A stretch of DNA of 64,000 nucleotides from Kitasatospora sp. A2-31 (GCF_022288725.1 NZ_JAKNTA010000014.1:1-64000), one strand, 5' to 3'; counted from the first letter of the stretch, positions 7,590-17,205 are shown. The notes: generated by a model from the letters alone, not told the origin. A program made the numbers and translations.

Positions 7590-8711
7590 ATGTCGTCCCT
7601 CCGCCTCACCGCGCTCGACGCGCTGCACCGCCGTCTCGGCGCCACCATGACCGACTTCGCCGGCTGGGACATGCCGCTGCGCTACGGCAGCGAGCGCGAG
7701 GAGCACCTCGCCGTCCGCACCAAGGCCGGTCTCTTCGACCTCTCCCACATGGGCGAGATCACCGTCACCGGCCCGCAGGCCGGCGAGATGCTGGACCACG
7801 CGCTGGTCGGCTTCGTCTCCGCGCTCGGCGTGCTCCGCGCCCGCTACACCATGATCTGCGCCGAGGACGGCGGCATCCTGGACGACCTGATCGTCTACCG
7901 CCTGCGCGAGGACGCCTTCCTCGTCGTCGCCAACGCCTCCAACGCCCAGCTGGTGCTGGACGAGCTGATCGCCCGCGCCAAGGGCTACGACGCCGTCGTC
8001 ACCGACGACCGCGACACCTACGCGCTGATCGCCGTCCAGGGCCCGGAGGCCACCGGCATCCTGGCCGCCACCACCGAGGCCGACCTGCCCGGCCTCAAGT
8101 ACTACGCCATCCTCCCGGCCCAGGTCGCCGGCCGCGACGTGCTTCTGGCCCGCACCGGCTACACCGGCGAGGACGGCTTCGAGATCTTCTGCAACCCGGG
8201 CGACGCCGAGCAGATCTGGAACGCCCTGACCGAGGCCGGCGCCGACCGCGGCCTCGTCCCCTGCGGCCTGTCCTGCCGCGACACGCTGCGCCTGGAGGCC
8301 GGCATGCCGCTGTACGGGCACGAGCTCTCCACCGAGCTGACCCCGTTCGACGCCGGCCTCGGCCGGGTGGTCCGCTTCGACAAGACCACCAACGAGGGCG
8401 CGTTCGTCGGCCGGAAGGCGCTGGAGAGGGCCGCCGCCGAGGCCGAGGCCAACCCGCCGCGGGTCCTGGTCGGCCTGGTCTCCGAGGGCAAGCGGGTGCC
8501 GCGCGCCGAGTACACCGTGGTCTCCACCGAGGGCGAGCCGATCGGCCGGATCACCTCCGGCGCCCCCTCCCCCACCCTGGGCAAGCCGATCGCGATCGCG
8601 TACGTGGACGCGGCCCACGCCGCCCCCGGCACCACCGTCGCGGTGGACGTGCGCGGCAAGCACGAGCCGGTCCAGGTCGTGGCGCTGCCCTTCTACAAGC
8701 GCGCTCGCTGA
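7590..8711 (+). CDS. gcvT: Glycine cleavage system T protein (aminomethyltransferase)
   Basis: 373 residues, cytoplasmic. It transfers the methylene group from aminomethyl-lipoyl-GcvH to tetrahydrofolate and releases ammonia. Family landmarks: LTALDALHRRLGATMTDFAGWDMPLRYG at the N-terminus (in overlapping pieces), DLSHMGEITV, the folate-site region ARTGYTGEDGFEIFC (about residues 188-202), CRDTLRLEAGMPLYGHEL and the C-terminal barrel with GRITSGAPSPTLGKPIA. The ATG at 7590 has GAGGAG 9 bases upstream; longer in-frame starts would run into the riboswitch. It heads the glycine-regulated series gcvT-gcvH-glyA-sdaA. No gcvP is present here, so the decarboxylase must be encoded elsewhere. Confidence 0.97.
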   Translation: MSSLRLTALDALHRRLGATMTDFAGWDMPLRYGSEREEHLAVRTKAGLFDLSHMGEITVTGPQAGEMLDHALVGFVSALGVLRARYTMICAEDGGILDDLIVYRLREDAFLVVANASNAQLVLDELIARAKGYDAVVTDDRDTYALIAVQGPEATGILAATTEADLPGLKYYAILPAQVAGRDVLLARTGYTGEDGFEIFCNPGDAEQIWNALTEAGADRGLVPCGLSCRDTLRLEAGMPLYGHELSTELTPFDAGLGRVVRFDKTTNEGAFVGRKALERAAAEAEANPPRVLVGLVSEGKRVPRAEYTVVSTEGEPIGRITSGAPSPTLGKPIAIAYVDAAHAAPGTTVAVDVRGKHEPVQVVALPFYKRAR

Positions 8712-8789
8712 CCCCTCCCCCCTTCCCGAGGCGCGTCCGCCCGACGGGCCGCTTCGTCGTACCCGCTTCCCATCCTGGAGAATGACGCC

Positions 8790-9170
8790 ATGAGCAACCC
8801 CCAGCACCTGCAGTACACCAAGGAGCACGAGTGGCTGACCGCCGCCGAGGACGGTGTCTCCACGGTCGGCATCACCGCGCACGCGGCCGACGCGCTCGGT
8901 GACATCGTCTACGTGCAGCTGCCCGAGGTCGGCGACACCGTGACCGCCGGTGAGACCTGTGGCGAGCTGGAGTCGACCAAGTCGGTCAGCGACCTGTACT
9001 CCCCGGTCACCGGTGAGGTCACCGAGGTCAACCAGGACGTCCTGGACGACAACTCGCTGGTCAACAGCGCCCCGTTCGAGGGCGGCTGGCTGTTCAAGGT
9101 CCGCGTCGAGGCCACCGACGAGCTGCTGAGCGCCGCCGAGTACGACGCGCTGACCAACCCGCAGGCCTGA
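8790..9170 (+). CDS. gcvH: Glycine cleavage system H protein (lipoyl carrier)
   Basis: 126 residues, cytoplasmic. It carries the aminomethyl group on a lipoyl arm between the P, T and L proteins. The lipoylation lysine is K64 in GELESTKSVSD, and the fold markers YTKEHEW (9-15), VGITAHAADALGDIVYV (26-42, with ITxxA and GDIV) and NEDPWLF-like sequence replaced by GGWLFKV are in place. The length is normal for the family. ATG at 8790 with GGAG 9 bases upstream. It lies 78 bases after gcvT in the same transcription unit. Confidence 0.97.
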   Translation: MSNPQHLQYTKEHEWLTAAEDGVSTVGITAHAADALGDIVYVQLPEVGDTVTAGETCGELESTKSVSDLYSPVTGEVTEVNQDVLDDNSLVNSAPFEGGWLFKVRVEATDELLSAAEYDALTNPQA

Positions 9171-9175
9171 CCCCC

Positions 9176-9211
9176 CGCCGGGGCGGGCGCCGCACCGCGG
9201 CCGCCCCGGCG
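9176..9211 (+). terminator. Hairpin between gcvH and glyA
   Basis: An 11-bp perfect stem (9176-9186 with 9201-9211) follows the gcvH stop by a few bases. It may attenuate or protect the gcvTH message before glyA. No T-run follows. Confidence 0.5.
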
Positions 9212-9255
9212 TCGGCCCGCCCTCCCGTACTCCCTCCTCCCGGGAAGACCACACC

Positions 9256-10524
9256 ATGACGGTTCTCAACCAGTCCCTGCACGACCTCGACCCGGAGATC
9301 GCCGCCGCGGTCGACGCCGAGCTGCACCGCCAGCAGACCACCCTGGAAATGATCGCCTCCGAGAACTTCGCCCCGGTGGCGGTCATGGAGGCCCAGGGCT
9401 CGGTGCTGACCAACAAGTACGCCGAGGGCTACCCCGGCCGCCGCTACTACGGCGGCTGCGAGCACGTCGACGTCGTCGAGCAGATCGCGATCGACCGGAT
9501 CAAGGCCCTGTTCGGCGCCGAGCACGCCAACGTCCAGCCGCACTCCGGCGCGCAGGCGAACGCCGCCGCCATGTTCGCCCTGATCCAGCCGGGCGACACC
9601 ATCCTGGGCCTGAGCCTGGCCCACGGCGGTCACCTGACCCACGGCATGAAGATCAACTTCTCCGGCAAGCTCTACAACGTGGCCGCGTACCACGTGGACG
9701 AGAAGTCCGGCCAGGTCGACATGGCCGAGGTCGAGCGCCTCGCCAAGGAGCACCAGCCGAAGCTGATCATCGCCGGCTGGTCCGCCTACCCGCGCCAGCT
9801 GGACTTCGCCGAGTTCCGCCGCATCGCGGACGAGGTCGGCGCCCTGCTGATGGTCGACATGGCGCACTTCGCCGGCCTGGTCGCCGCGGGCCTGCACCCC
9901 AACCCGGTGCCGTTCGCGGACGTGGTCACCACGACCACCCACAAGACCCTGGGCGGCCCGCGCGGCGGCGTCATCCTCTCCAAGGCCGAGTGGGCCAAGA
10001 AGATCAACTCCGCGGTCTTCCCGGGCCAGCAGGGCGGTCCGCTGGAGCACGTGATCGCCGGCAAGGCGGTCGCCTTCAAGGTCGCCGCCTCGGAGGAGTT
10101 CAAGGAGCGCCAGCAGCGCACCCTGGACGGCGCCCGCATCCTCGCCGAGCGCCTGCTCCAGGCGGACGTCGCCGAGGCCGGCGCCTCGGTGCTCTCCGGC
10201 GGCACCGACGTGCACCTGGTCCTGGTCGACCTGCGCAACAGCCAGCTCGACGGCCAGCAGGCCGAGGACCGCCTGCACGAGGTCGGCATCACGGTCAACC
10301 GCAACGCCATCCCGAACGACCCGCGGCCGCCGATGGTCACCTCCGGCCTGCGGATCGGCACCCCGGCGCTCGCCACCCGCGGCTTCCAGGCCGAGGACTT
10401 CCGCGAGGTCGCCGACATCATCGCCGAGGCCCTGAAGCCGGCCTTCGACGAGACCGTCGCCGCCGCGCTGAAGGCCCGGGTCACCGCCCTCGCCGAGAAG
10501 TACCCGCTGTACCCCAACCTCTGA
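9256..10524 (+). CDS. glyA: Serine hydroxymethyltransferase
   Basis: 422 residues, cytoplasmic PLP enzyme that interconverts serine plus tetrahydrofolate and glycine plus methylene-tetrahydrofolate. The PLP lysine is K230 in TTTTHKTLGGPRGG; other signature parts are ASENF, NKYAEGYPGRRYYGG, NVQPHSGAQAN and VDMAHFAGLVA. Length and motifs are complete. The ATG at 9256 follows CCGGGAAG. Its position directly behind gcvT-gcvH ties the two glycine/serine routes that feed one-carbon units. Confidence 0.98.
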   Translation: MTVLNQSLHDLDPEIAAAVDAELHRQQTTLEMIASENFAPVAVMEAQGSVLTNKYAEGYPGRRYYGGCEHVDVVEQIAIDRIKALFGAEHANVQPHSGAQANAAAMFALIQPGDTILGLSLAHGGHLTHGMKINFSGKLYNVAAYHVDEKSGQVDMAEVERLAKEHQPKLIIAGWSAYPRQLDFAEFRRIADEVGALLMVDMAHFAGLVAAGLHPNPVPFADVVTTTTHKTLGGPRGGVILSKAEWAKKINSAVFPGQQGGPLEHVIAGKAVAFKVAASEEFKERQQRTLDGARILAERLLQADVAEAGASVLSGGTDVHLVLVDLRNSQLDGQQAEDRLHEVGITVNRNAIPNDPRPPMVTSGLRIGTPALATRGFQAEDFREVADIIAEALKPAFDETVAAALKARVTALAEKYPLYPNL

Positions 10525-10580
10525 CCCGACCGTTCGGGCCCGGGTGACCGGCCTCACCCCGCCGCGAAACCCGCAGTTTC

Positions 10581-10620
10581 CGGGGCACCGCGCACACTGG
10601 ACAGTGCGCGCGGTGCCCCG
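10581..10620 (+). terminator. Stem-loop between glyA and sdaA
   Basis: Positions 10581-10595 pair with 10604-10620 with a 2-base bulge and an 8-base loop. It begins about 57 bases after the glyA stop. Probably a terminator or attenuator that separates sdaA expression from glyA. Confidence 0.6.
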
Positions 10621-10691
10621 TCCCGTGTCGGCCCCCGCCCGCCAGCCCCCGCCTGCCTGTCCTTCCACGAGACCAGACAAGGACGTCCTCC

Positions 10692-12059
<1,368 letters not shown>

Positions 12060-12104
12060 CGCCGGCGGCCTTACCCGGCCCCGCACCCGTACTCCCCGGC
12101 CCGG

Positions 12105-12133
12105 GCCCCCGGAGCGCCCACGCGCCCGGGGGC
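12105..12133. terminator. Possible bidirectional terminator between sdaA and the esterase gene
   Basis: An 8-bp GC stem (12105-12112 with 12126-12133) lies in the 117-base gap between convergent genes. The region is rich in alternative GC pairings, so the exact stem is uncertain. Confidence 0.45.
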
Positions 12134-12176
12134 TCGGGCGTGCGGTCGGCGCCTCCCGCCGGGTGCCGGCCCCGGC

Positions 12177-13133
12177 TCAGGCTCCGGCCCCGGCGATCAG
12201 CTCGGCCACGTCCGCGAACAGGCGGTCGCCCCGGGCGGCGGCCGCCGGGGAGAGGGTGTCCATGGTGAGGAAGCCGTGCACCAGACCCGGCTCCCGACGG
12301 TGCACCACCGGCACGCCCGCGGCCGCCAGTACCCTGGCGTAGGCGTCGCCCTCGTCGCGCAGCGGATCGTGCTCGGCGGTGACCACGACCGCGGGCGGCA
12401 GTCCCGAGTGGTCGGCGGCGTGCAGCGGGCTGACCGACGGATCGGCGCGCAGTGCCGGGTCCGGCACCCACCCCTCGACACCCCAGGCCAGGTCGTCGGC
12501 GGAGAGCCCCCAGCCGGTGCCCTTCTCCCGCACGCTGGGGTGGGAGAGGGTGAGGTCGGTGTTGGGATAGGCGAGCACCTGGCCCTGCGGGAGCGGGCCA
12601 CCCTCGTCCCGCAGGCGCAGGCAGGCCAGCGCGGCGAGGTGCCCACCGGCGCTGTCGCCCATGACGATCAGCGGCTCGCCGCCCCGGACCAGCCCGGCGG
12701 CGGCCCACCGGACGGCGTCCACCGCGTCGTCCACCGCGGCCGGCGCGGGGTGCTCCGGCGCGCGGCGGTAGTCGACGGCCGCCACCGCCGCACCGGTGGC
12801 CAGGGCCAGCCGGCGGCAGAGCCGGTCGTGCGAGTCCAGGTCTCCGATGGTCCACATGCCCCCGTGCAGGAACACCACCACCCCGCGCGGGTCGGGCGCG
12901 GACCGGTAGAGGCGGACGGGCAGCCCGCGGCGACCCGCCACCGTGTCCCGGACCTCCGCGACCGCCGGCCCCACCGGGCGGCTCCGCACCCGGAGCCGCT
13001 GAGCCTCTCGCACCGCGTCCGCGCCCGCCTCCCGCACCGTCGGCCCGGCATCGCGGCGGACGGCCTCGACGAAGGCGGTCAGTCCGGCGTCGGCGAGCCC
13101 GGCGGGCGGCAGCTGCTGCTCAGTGATCCCCAC
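12177..13133 (-). CDS. Alpha/beta-hydrolase esterase/lipase, hormone-sensitive-lipase type
   Basis: 318 residues, no signal peptide. The HGG oxyanion-hole motif (VVFLHGGMW), the nucleophile elbow GDSAGGHLAAL, the acid EHDPLRDEGDAY and the histidine GLVHGF place it in the HSL (bacterial family IV) carboxylesterases. The longest sensible start, ATG 13133, is used; it gives the usual cap region before the hydrolase core. Substrate unknown; such enzymes usually cleave short-chain esters. It converges on sdaA and is divergent from the next alpha/beta hydrolase. Confidence 0.88.
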   Translation of the reverse strand: MGITEQQLPPAGLADAGLTAFVEAVRRDAGPTVREAGADAVREAQRLRVRSRPVGPAVAEVRDTVAGRRGLPVRLYRSAPDPRGVVVFLHGGMWTIGDLDSHDRLCRRLALATGAAVAAVDYRRAPEHPAPAAVDDAVDAVRWAAAGLVRGGEPLIVMGDSAGGHLAALACLRLRDEGGPLPQGQVLAYPNTDLTLSHPSVREKGTGWGLSADDLAWGVEGWVPDPALRADPSVSPLHAADHSGLPPAVVVTAEHDPLRDEGDAYARVLAAAGVPVVHRREPGLVHGFLTMDTLSPAAAARGDRLFADVAELIAGAGA

Positions 13134-13191
13134 GGCCGCATGCTAGCCCGCCCCCGGCCCGAGATATGGACGGTCGTCTAACACAAATGTC

Positions 13192-13221
13192 TTGCACATA
13201 TGTTCAACCCCGGGCTATGGT
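13192..13221 (+). promoter_or_regulatory. Sigma-70-type promoter for the alpha/beta hydrolase gene
   Basis: TTGCAC (13192-13197) and TATGGT (13216-13221) are separated by 18 bases, 33 bases before the ATG. The surrounding sequence ACACAAATGT...ACATATGTT is an imperfect inverted repeat and may be an operator. Confidence 0.6.
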
Positions 13222-13253
13222 TCTACTCGTCAACCACACGAGGGGGAACCACG

Positions 13254-14060
13254 ATGAACGCCGCCACCGACCCGACCACCGCGACCGCCGTCCGCTCCGA
13301 GCTGCTGATCGACGGCCGCCGGCTCTCCTACCTGGACTTCGGGGGCACCGGCCGCCCGCTGGTCGCCCTGCACGGCCACCTCTCCGAGGGCGCCACCTTC
13401 GCCGACCTCGCCCGGGCCCTCGGCCCCGAGTGGCGGGTCGTCGCCCCGGACCAGCGCGGCCAGGGCGAGTCCGACCGCACCGCCGACTACTCCCGCGAGG
13501 GCTACCTCGCCGACCTCACAGCCCTCCTGGACCACCTGGGCCTGGAGCGGGCCGTCCTGCTCGGCCACTCGCTCGGCGCCGTCAACGCCTACCAGTTCGC
13601 CGCCCGCCACCCCGAGCGGGTCAGCGCCCTGGTCAACGCCGAGGGCCCGGCCGCACTCGGCCTGGACGGCTCGAACCCCTTCGGCTTCCTGCTGAACCTC
13701 CCGTACAACGCCCCCACCCGCGAGGCCCTCGTCGCCGGCCTCGGCCCTGCCGCGCCCTACTTCGCCGACCGCCTGAGGCAGAACGCCGACGGCAGCTGGC
13801 GACTGCCCTTCCACCCGCAGGAGATGTACCGGTCCGAGGACGCGGTGCACGGCGACCACTGGGCCGACTGGACCGCCACCGGCTGCCCCGCCCTGCTGGT
13901 CCACGGGACCAGGGGCGTGATCCCGGCCGAGCAGGTCCGCGCCATGGTCGAGCGCCGCCCGGGCACCACGGCCGTCGAGCTGGACGCCGACCACCTGGTG
14001 TACACCGCCGCCCCCGAGGCCTTCGCCGGGGCCGTCCGCGCCTTCCTCGCCACCCTCTGA
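13254..14060 (+). CDS. Alpha/beta-hydrolase fold protein
   Basis: 268 residues, cytoplasmic. It has the classic order: oxyanion region ALHGHLSEG, GQGESDRTADYS, nucleophile elbow LLGHSLGAVNAYQ, and a C-terminal LVHGTRGVIP and ADHLVYTAAPEAF with the catalytic His. This resembles the large epoxide hydrolase/haloalkane/proline-iminopeptidase-like group, but substrate cannot be assigned. ATG 13254 has AGGGGGAA upstream at good distance. The leader just before the start resembles that of the next gene, so the two may be a co-regulated pair. Confidence 0.85.
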   Translation: MNAATDPTTATAVRSELLIDGRRLSYLDFGGTGRPLVALHGHLSEGATFADLARALGPEWRVVAPDQRGQGESDRTADYSREGYLADLTALLDHLGLERAVLLGHSLGAVNAYQFAARHPERVSALVNAEGPAALGLDGSNPFGFLLNLPYNAPTREALVAGLGPAAPYFADRLRQNADGSWRLPFHPQEMYRSEDAVHGDHWADWTATGCPALLVHGTRGVIPAEQVRAMVERRPGTTAVELDADHLVYTAAPEAFAGAVRAFLATL

Positions 14061-14214
14061 AACGGCCTCCCGCCCGGAGGACGGACCGACCCGCGCGGCC
14101 GCGACCGCAGCGCAGCGACCCGGCGCGTCCGCCCCCCTCCCTCCCCCCGCGCGACCCGAGCTCACCCGGCACCGCGGCGGGCGCCGCACCGCCTCGTGGC
14201 CGCACGTAAATTCC

Positions 14215-14245
14215 TTGACTCCGAGTGAGCTCCCGGTCTTACCGT
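14215..14245 (+). promoter_or_regulatory. Candidate promoter for the winged-helix gene
   Basis: TTGACT (14215-14220) is followed after 18-19 bases by TTACCGT (14239-14245), about 37 bases before the ATG. The -35 is a good match, the -10 moderate. Confidence 0.5.
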
Positions 14246-14281
14246 GCCATGCAGCAAGGGATCAACCAGGGGGGAACACAG

Positions 14282-14749
14282 ATGACGAACCAGCAGCTCT
14301 CCGAACCGGAGCCGGCCACGCAGTCCGCCGCGTACTGGACCGGAGCGGCCCATGCGGCCCTCATGGCATTCATCCGGGCCCGGCGGGCCGACCTCGGCTT
14401 CACCGAAGCGCAGTTCTGGCTGCTGCGCCTCCTCTCCGCGCAGGACCTCTCCCCCGACGGGCGCGGCCTGACCGTCCCCGAACTCCGGCAGGCCCTGCGC
14501 GCGCACCTCGGCCCCGGGGCCGACCCGGGCGAGGAAGCGGCCGCACTGCTGGAGCTCGGCTGGCTGAGGAGCGACGCGGCGGGACGGCTGTGGATCACCG
14601 GGGCGGGCGAAGCCGCCCGTGCCGACCTCGCGGAGCACGCCCCGGCCGTTCGCGAACGGATCCTCCGGGGCATCGACGACGCCGACTGGGCCACCACCGT
14701 GCGAGTGCTGCACCAGCTGATCCGGAACGTCGGCGGCCGCCTCGCCTAG
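14282..14749 (+). CDS. Small MarR-like winged-helix protein
   Basis: 155 residues, cytoplasmic. Sequence such as FTEAQFWLLRLLSA, GLTVPELRQALRAHL and a LLELGWLRSDAAGRLWITGAGEAARADL wing-like segment is consistent with a MarR-type DNA-binding fold. An in-frame ATG at 14225 would add 19 residues, but 14282 has a strong AGGGGGG ribosome site and fits the promoter above. No operon partner; it stands alone after the alpha/beta hydrolase. It may regulate itself and the hydrolase, whose leader is similar. Family assignment is by pattern only. Confidence 0.65.
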   Translation: MTNQQLSEPEPATQSAAYWTGAAHAALMAFIRARRADLGFTEAQFWLLRLLSAQDLSPDGRGLTVPELRQALRAHLGPGADPGEEAAALLELGWLRSDAAGRLWITGAGEAARADLAEHAPAVRERILRGIDDADWATTVRVLHQLIRNVGGRLA

Positions 14750-14845
14750 CGCCTGCCGCAACCCCAACCACCCGGCCCGGCGGTCCGGTCAGCCCGGGCC
14801 GGTTTTGCATCGATCATGAATAATCTCAGGTTCGGGCGTTAACCT

Positions 14846-14929
14846 ATGCAAAATCCAAAGGTGAACCAGGTTACAAGCCTTGCAATCCAAGATTCCCGGT
14901 TTGCCCACATGCTGAGATCCGTGCGATAG
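14846..14929 (+). CDS. Possible 27-residue small protein
   Basis: ATG to TAG encodes 27 residues beginning MQNPKVNQVTSLAIQD and ending MLRSVR. Codons are AT-richer (CAA, AAT, AAA-type) than in neighbouring genes and there is no clear ribosome site directly upstream. It could be a real small gene, a regulatory leader peptide, or chance in an AT-richer island. Conservation in relatives would decide. Confidence 0.3.
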   Translation: MQNPKVNQVTSLAIQDSRFAHMLRSVR

Positions 14930-14930
14930 T
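14901..14930 (+). promoter_or_regulatory. Candidate promoter of a small plus-strand transcript
   Basis: TTGCCC (14901-14906), 18-base spacer, GATAGT (14925-14930). Transcription would start near 14937 and could run to the terminator at 15119, giving about 180 nt. Confidence 0.35.
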
Positions 14931-14936
14931 CGGAGC

Positions 14937-15119
14937 AGCCCGACGGCGGGCGCCCGCGAGACGTCCTCGCGCCCCCCGCCGCAGGCGCACCGACTACGGC
15001 TGGCCCGACCTGGCACGGCCGTCGCCCATCGCGCGGCACGCACCCCCTTGGCCGGCGCGATGACCTGCAGGGGCCCCCAGCCGCCGAAACCCCGGCGCAT
15101 CGGGGGCCCTGCGTGTTTT
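14937..15119 (+). ncRNA. Candidate small RNA of about 180 nt
   Basis: Between the possible promoter and the terminator the sequence lacks a good ORF but folds into a two-part stem (14945-14950 with 14975-14980; 14955-14960 with 14966-14971) and a terminal hairpin with a T-run. This is the usual layout of an intergenic sRNA. Direct evidence of transcription is missing. Confidence 0.35.
15067..15119 (+). terminator. Intrinsic terminator with T-run, plus strand
   Basis: 15067-15078 pairs with 15102-15112 (one bulged G) and is followed by GTGTTTT. The T-run is on the plus strand only, so it serves a plus-strand transcript from upstream, which no annotated gene supplies. It may also help the minus-strand gene ending at 15194. 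Confidence 0.65.
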
Positions 15120-15193
15120 CCGGGCCGGGCACATCCGGCACCCCGGCGCCCGCGCCGGTTCCCCCGACGGCCCGGCGCTCCCGGCCCCGCCGG

Positions 15194-15739
15194 TCAGGAC
15201 CGCTCGCGCACCTTCAGCTCGAACCAGACGCCCTTGCCGCGCGGTAGCAGGTCCGCGCCCCAGCGGTCCGCGAGGTCATCGACGATCCTGAGCCCCCGGC
15301 CGCCGTCGGTCGGTGGCAGCGGCTCGGCCACGATCAGGCAAGGCAGCGCCCGCGAGGAGTCCCGCACCTCCACCCGCAGCCAGCCCGGCTTCCGGGTCAC
15401 CTGCAGGCCGATGGTCCGCCCGGCGGCGTGCCGCACCGCGTTGGCGACCAGCTCGCCGGTGAGGAGCTCGCCGACCTCCAACTGCTGGTGCAGTTCCCAC
15501 GACTCCAGCACCGAGAGCACCAGCCGGCGGGCCACCGGACCGGACTCCGGCCGCGACGGCAGCCGGACCTCGCCCGCCTCGGACTGGTCGGACAGCCTGC
15601 CGGAATACATCTGCTCCAGCTCCTCCGAGCTGAGTCGCTCCAGGGCCTCGAGCGCGTCCTGGAAGCACGCCGGCGACGCGTCGGCGACCAGGCTCGCCCC
15701 GGGTAGTGATGACTGATCTGTTTCGCCCCAACCCGCCAT
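15194..15739 (-). CDS. Anti-sigma-factor-type ATP-binding protein (HATPase, RsbW/SpoIIAB-like)
   Basis: 181 residues, cytoplasmic. GHKL-ATPase boxes are visible: N box ELVANAVRHA, then LRVEVRDSS (G1-type) and GGRGLRIVDDLADRWG (G2-type), ending GVWFELKV. Streptomyces have many single-domain proteins of this kind; they act as anti-sigma factors or kinases of anti-anti-sigma factors. The start is uncertain: ATG at 15739 is used, but in-frame ATGs at 15748 and 15751 are equally possible and none has a strong ribosome site. No anti-anti-sigma partner is adjacent. Confidence 0.85.
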   Translation of the reverse strand: MAGWGETDQSSLPGASLVADASPACFQDALEALERLSSEELEQMYSGRLSDQSEAGEVRLPSRPESGPVARRLVLSVLESWELHQQLEVGELLTGELVANAVRHAAGRTIGLQVTRKPGWLRVEVRDSSRALPCLIVAEPLPPTDGGRGLRIVDDLADRWGADLLPRGKGVWFELKVRERS

Positions 15740-15868
15740 GCGACCCATCATTGCGGAACGCAAGCAGCCGCGTACGGACAATGAGCAAACGATCACCGTC
15801 CGATCGGCATATGCCGCGTGCAACCCGGACCCCGGGGTCGTCAAGCCCGGGTTGCCGCGAACGGCCTC

Positions 15869-17116
15869 CTACCAGGCACTCCAGGCCAGGTTCCAACCGC
15901 TCAGACCGTTGTCCGGCTCGACCTGGCCGCGCGTGGAATTCTGCACCTTCACCACGTCCCCGACCATCGAGCCGTCGTAGAACCTGCCCATCGACGTGGA
16001 GTCGCCGCCGCCCTTGACGTCCTTCAGGCCGACGCAGCCGTGGCTGACGTTGTCCTCGCCGAACACGTCGCTCCAGTAGTTGCCGTGGATGTACGTGCCG
16101 GAGGTGGTCAGCCGCATCGAGTGCGGCACCTGCAGGTCGTACGGGGCGCCGGTCATGCCGGGCAGGGTGCTGGACTGCATGCGCACCACGCCCTCCTTCG
16201 ACATGATCACCATGGTGCCGTTCCAGGTCGGGTGGTCGGGCGCACCGGAGGTGATGTCGATGACGGAGGACTGTCCGTCGCGCACCACCGTCATCCGGTG
16301 GGTCTTGGCGTCAACCGTCGAGACCTGCGATCGCCCGATCGTGAAGGGCTCGTCCCGGTCCACGCCCCCGTAGACCCCCGGGGCGATCTCCACGCTCTTC
16401 AGCCGGTAGTGCACGGTCACCTTGGTGCCCGGCTTCCAGTACTCCTCGGGGCGGAAGTCCAGCCGGCGGTCGCCGAACCAGTGGCCCTTCACCACGGTGC
16501 CGTTGTCGGTCTCGAAGGTGATGCCCTTGGCGACGGCGTCCTTGTTCTTGACGTCCCGGTCGAAGTCCACCGAAACGATCATGCCGACGCCGTAGGTGGC
16601 GTTGTCGTCGACGTTGTCGCTGGCCTTCGCCTCCCGGTCGGGCGTGAGCGTGGTGAAGCTGCTGTCCGCCGTGGCGACCACGCCGTCGGCGTCCGCCGCC
16701 ATCGCGCTCACCTGGTAGGCGGTGCCGACCGTGAGGCCTGCGGACGGGGTCCAGCTGCCCCCGTCGGCGGCGATGGTGCCGGCGACCTCCTTGCCGGACT
16801 TGTCGCTCACCTTGACGGTGGTGAGCCTGCCGCCCGCGACGGCGACCTTCAGCGCGCCGTTCGGGGCGACGTCCACCGAGCCGCTCTTCGGCTGGATGTC
16901 CACCACGGCGGCCGACACCTTCGGCGTGGCGGCGGCGGACGGTGCGGCCGACCCGCCCGGGGCGGACGCCGACGCGGTCGACGCGGCCCCCGCGGCCGCG
17001 CCCGCCCCCAGCTCGGCCTTGGCCGCGCTGCCGCTGCCGCCGCCGCTACAGGCGCTGGTCAGCACCAGCGCGCCGCCGAGAATGCCGGCGGCCATGACCT
17101 TGCGTATCGACCTCAC
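15869..17116 (-). CDS. L,D-transpeptidase lipoprotein with Ig-like N-terminal domains (first of three)
   Basis: 415 residues, exported and lipid-anchored. The GTG start at 17116 has GGGAGGGA 6 bases upstream; longer frames lack one. The lipobox LTSAC puts the acylated Cys at residue 23. A Gly/Ala/Ser linker, a domain with a bacterial-Ig pattern (VDIQPKSGSVDVAPNG..., LTPDREAKAS), and a C-terminal YkuD domain follow. The catalytic motif is HGNYWSD...VSHGCVGL with the nucleophile C361. This layout matches actinobacterial Ldt enzymes that make 3-3 cross-links in peptidoglycan. Two close paralogs lie directly upstream on the same strand. Confidence 0.93.
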   Translation of the reverse strand: MRSIRKVMAAGILGGALVLTSACSGGGSGSAAKAELGAGAAAGAASTASASAPGGSAAPSAAATPKVSAAVVDIQPKSGSVDVAPNGALKVAVAGGRLTTVKVSDKSGKEVAGTIAADGGSWTPSAGLTVGTAYQVSAMAADADGVVATADSSFTTLTPDREAKASDNVDDNATYGVGMIVSVDFDRDVKNKDAVAKGITFETDNGTVVKGHWFGDRRLDFRPEEYWKPGTKVTVHYRLKSVEIAPGVYGGVDRDEPFTIGRSQVSTVDAKTHRMTVVRDGQSSVIDITSGAPDHPTWNGTMVIMSKEGVVRMQSSTLPGMTGAPYDLQVPHSMRLTTSGTYIHGNYWSDVFGEDNVSHGCVGLKDVKGGGDSTSMGRFYDGSMVGDVVKVQNSTRGQVEPDNGLSGWNLAWSAW

Positions 17117-17205
17117 GTCGAATCCCTCCCTCGATCCCGCCCGTGGTCCCGGCGGGGTCCGACAGATACACGCCGCGGCCAACGGAAAGGTTGCGCCATT
17201 CGAGC

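Larger units (their letters stand above)
14750..15193. other. 444-base intergenic region with an AT-richer island and an orphan plus-strand terminator
   Basis: The region 14800-14935 is clearly poorer in GC than anything around it. It contains a 27-codon ORF, a possible promoter (14901-14930), a strong stem-loop (14945-14980) and an intrinsic terminator with T-run (15067-15119). Neither flanking gene explains a plus-strand terminator here, since the next gene is on the minus strand and ends at 15194. Confidence 0.6.

Noticed and set aside
10678..10690. AAGGACGTCCTC before sdaA as a third copy of the icmA operator
   Set aside because: Only the 8-bp core matches and it coincides with the ribosome site; chance is more likely.
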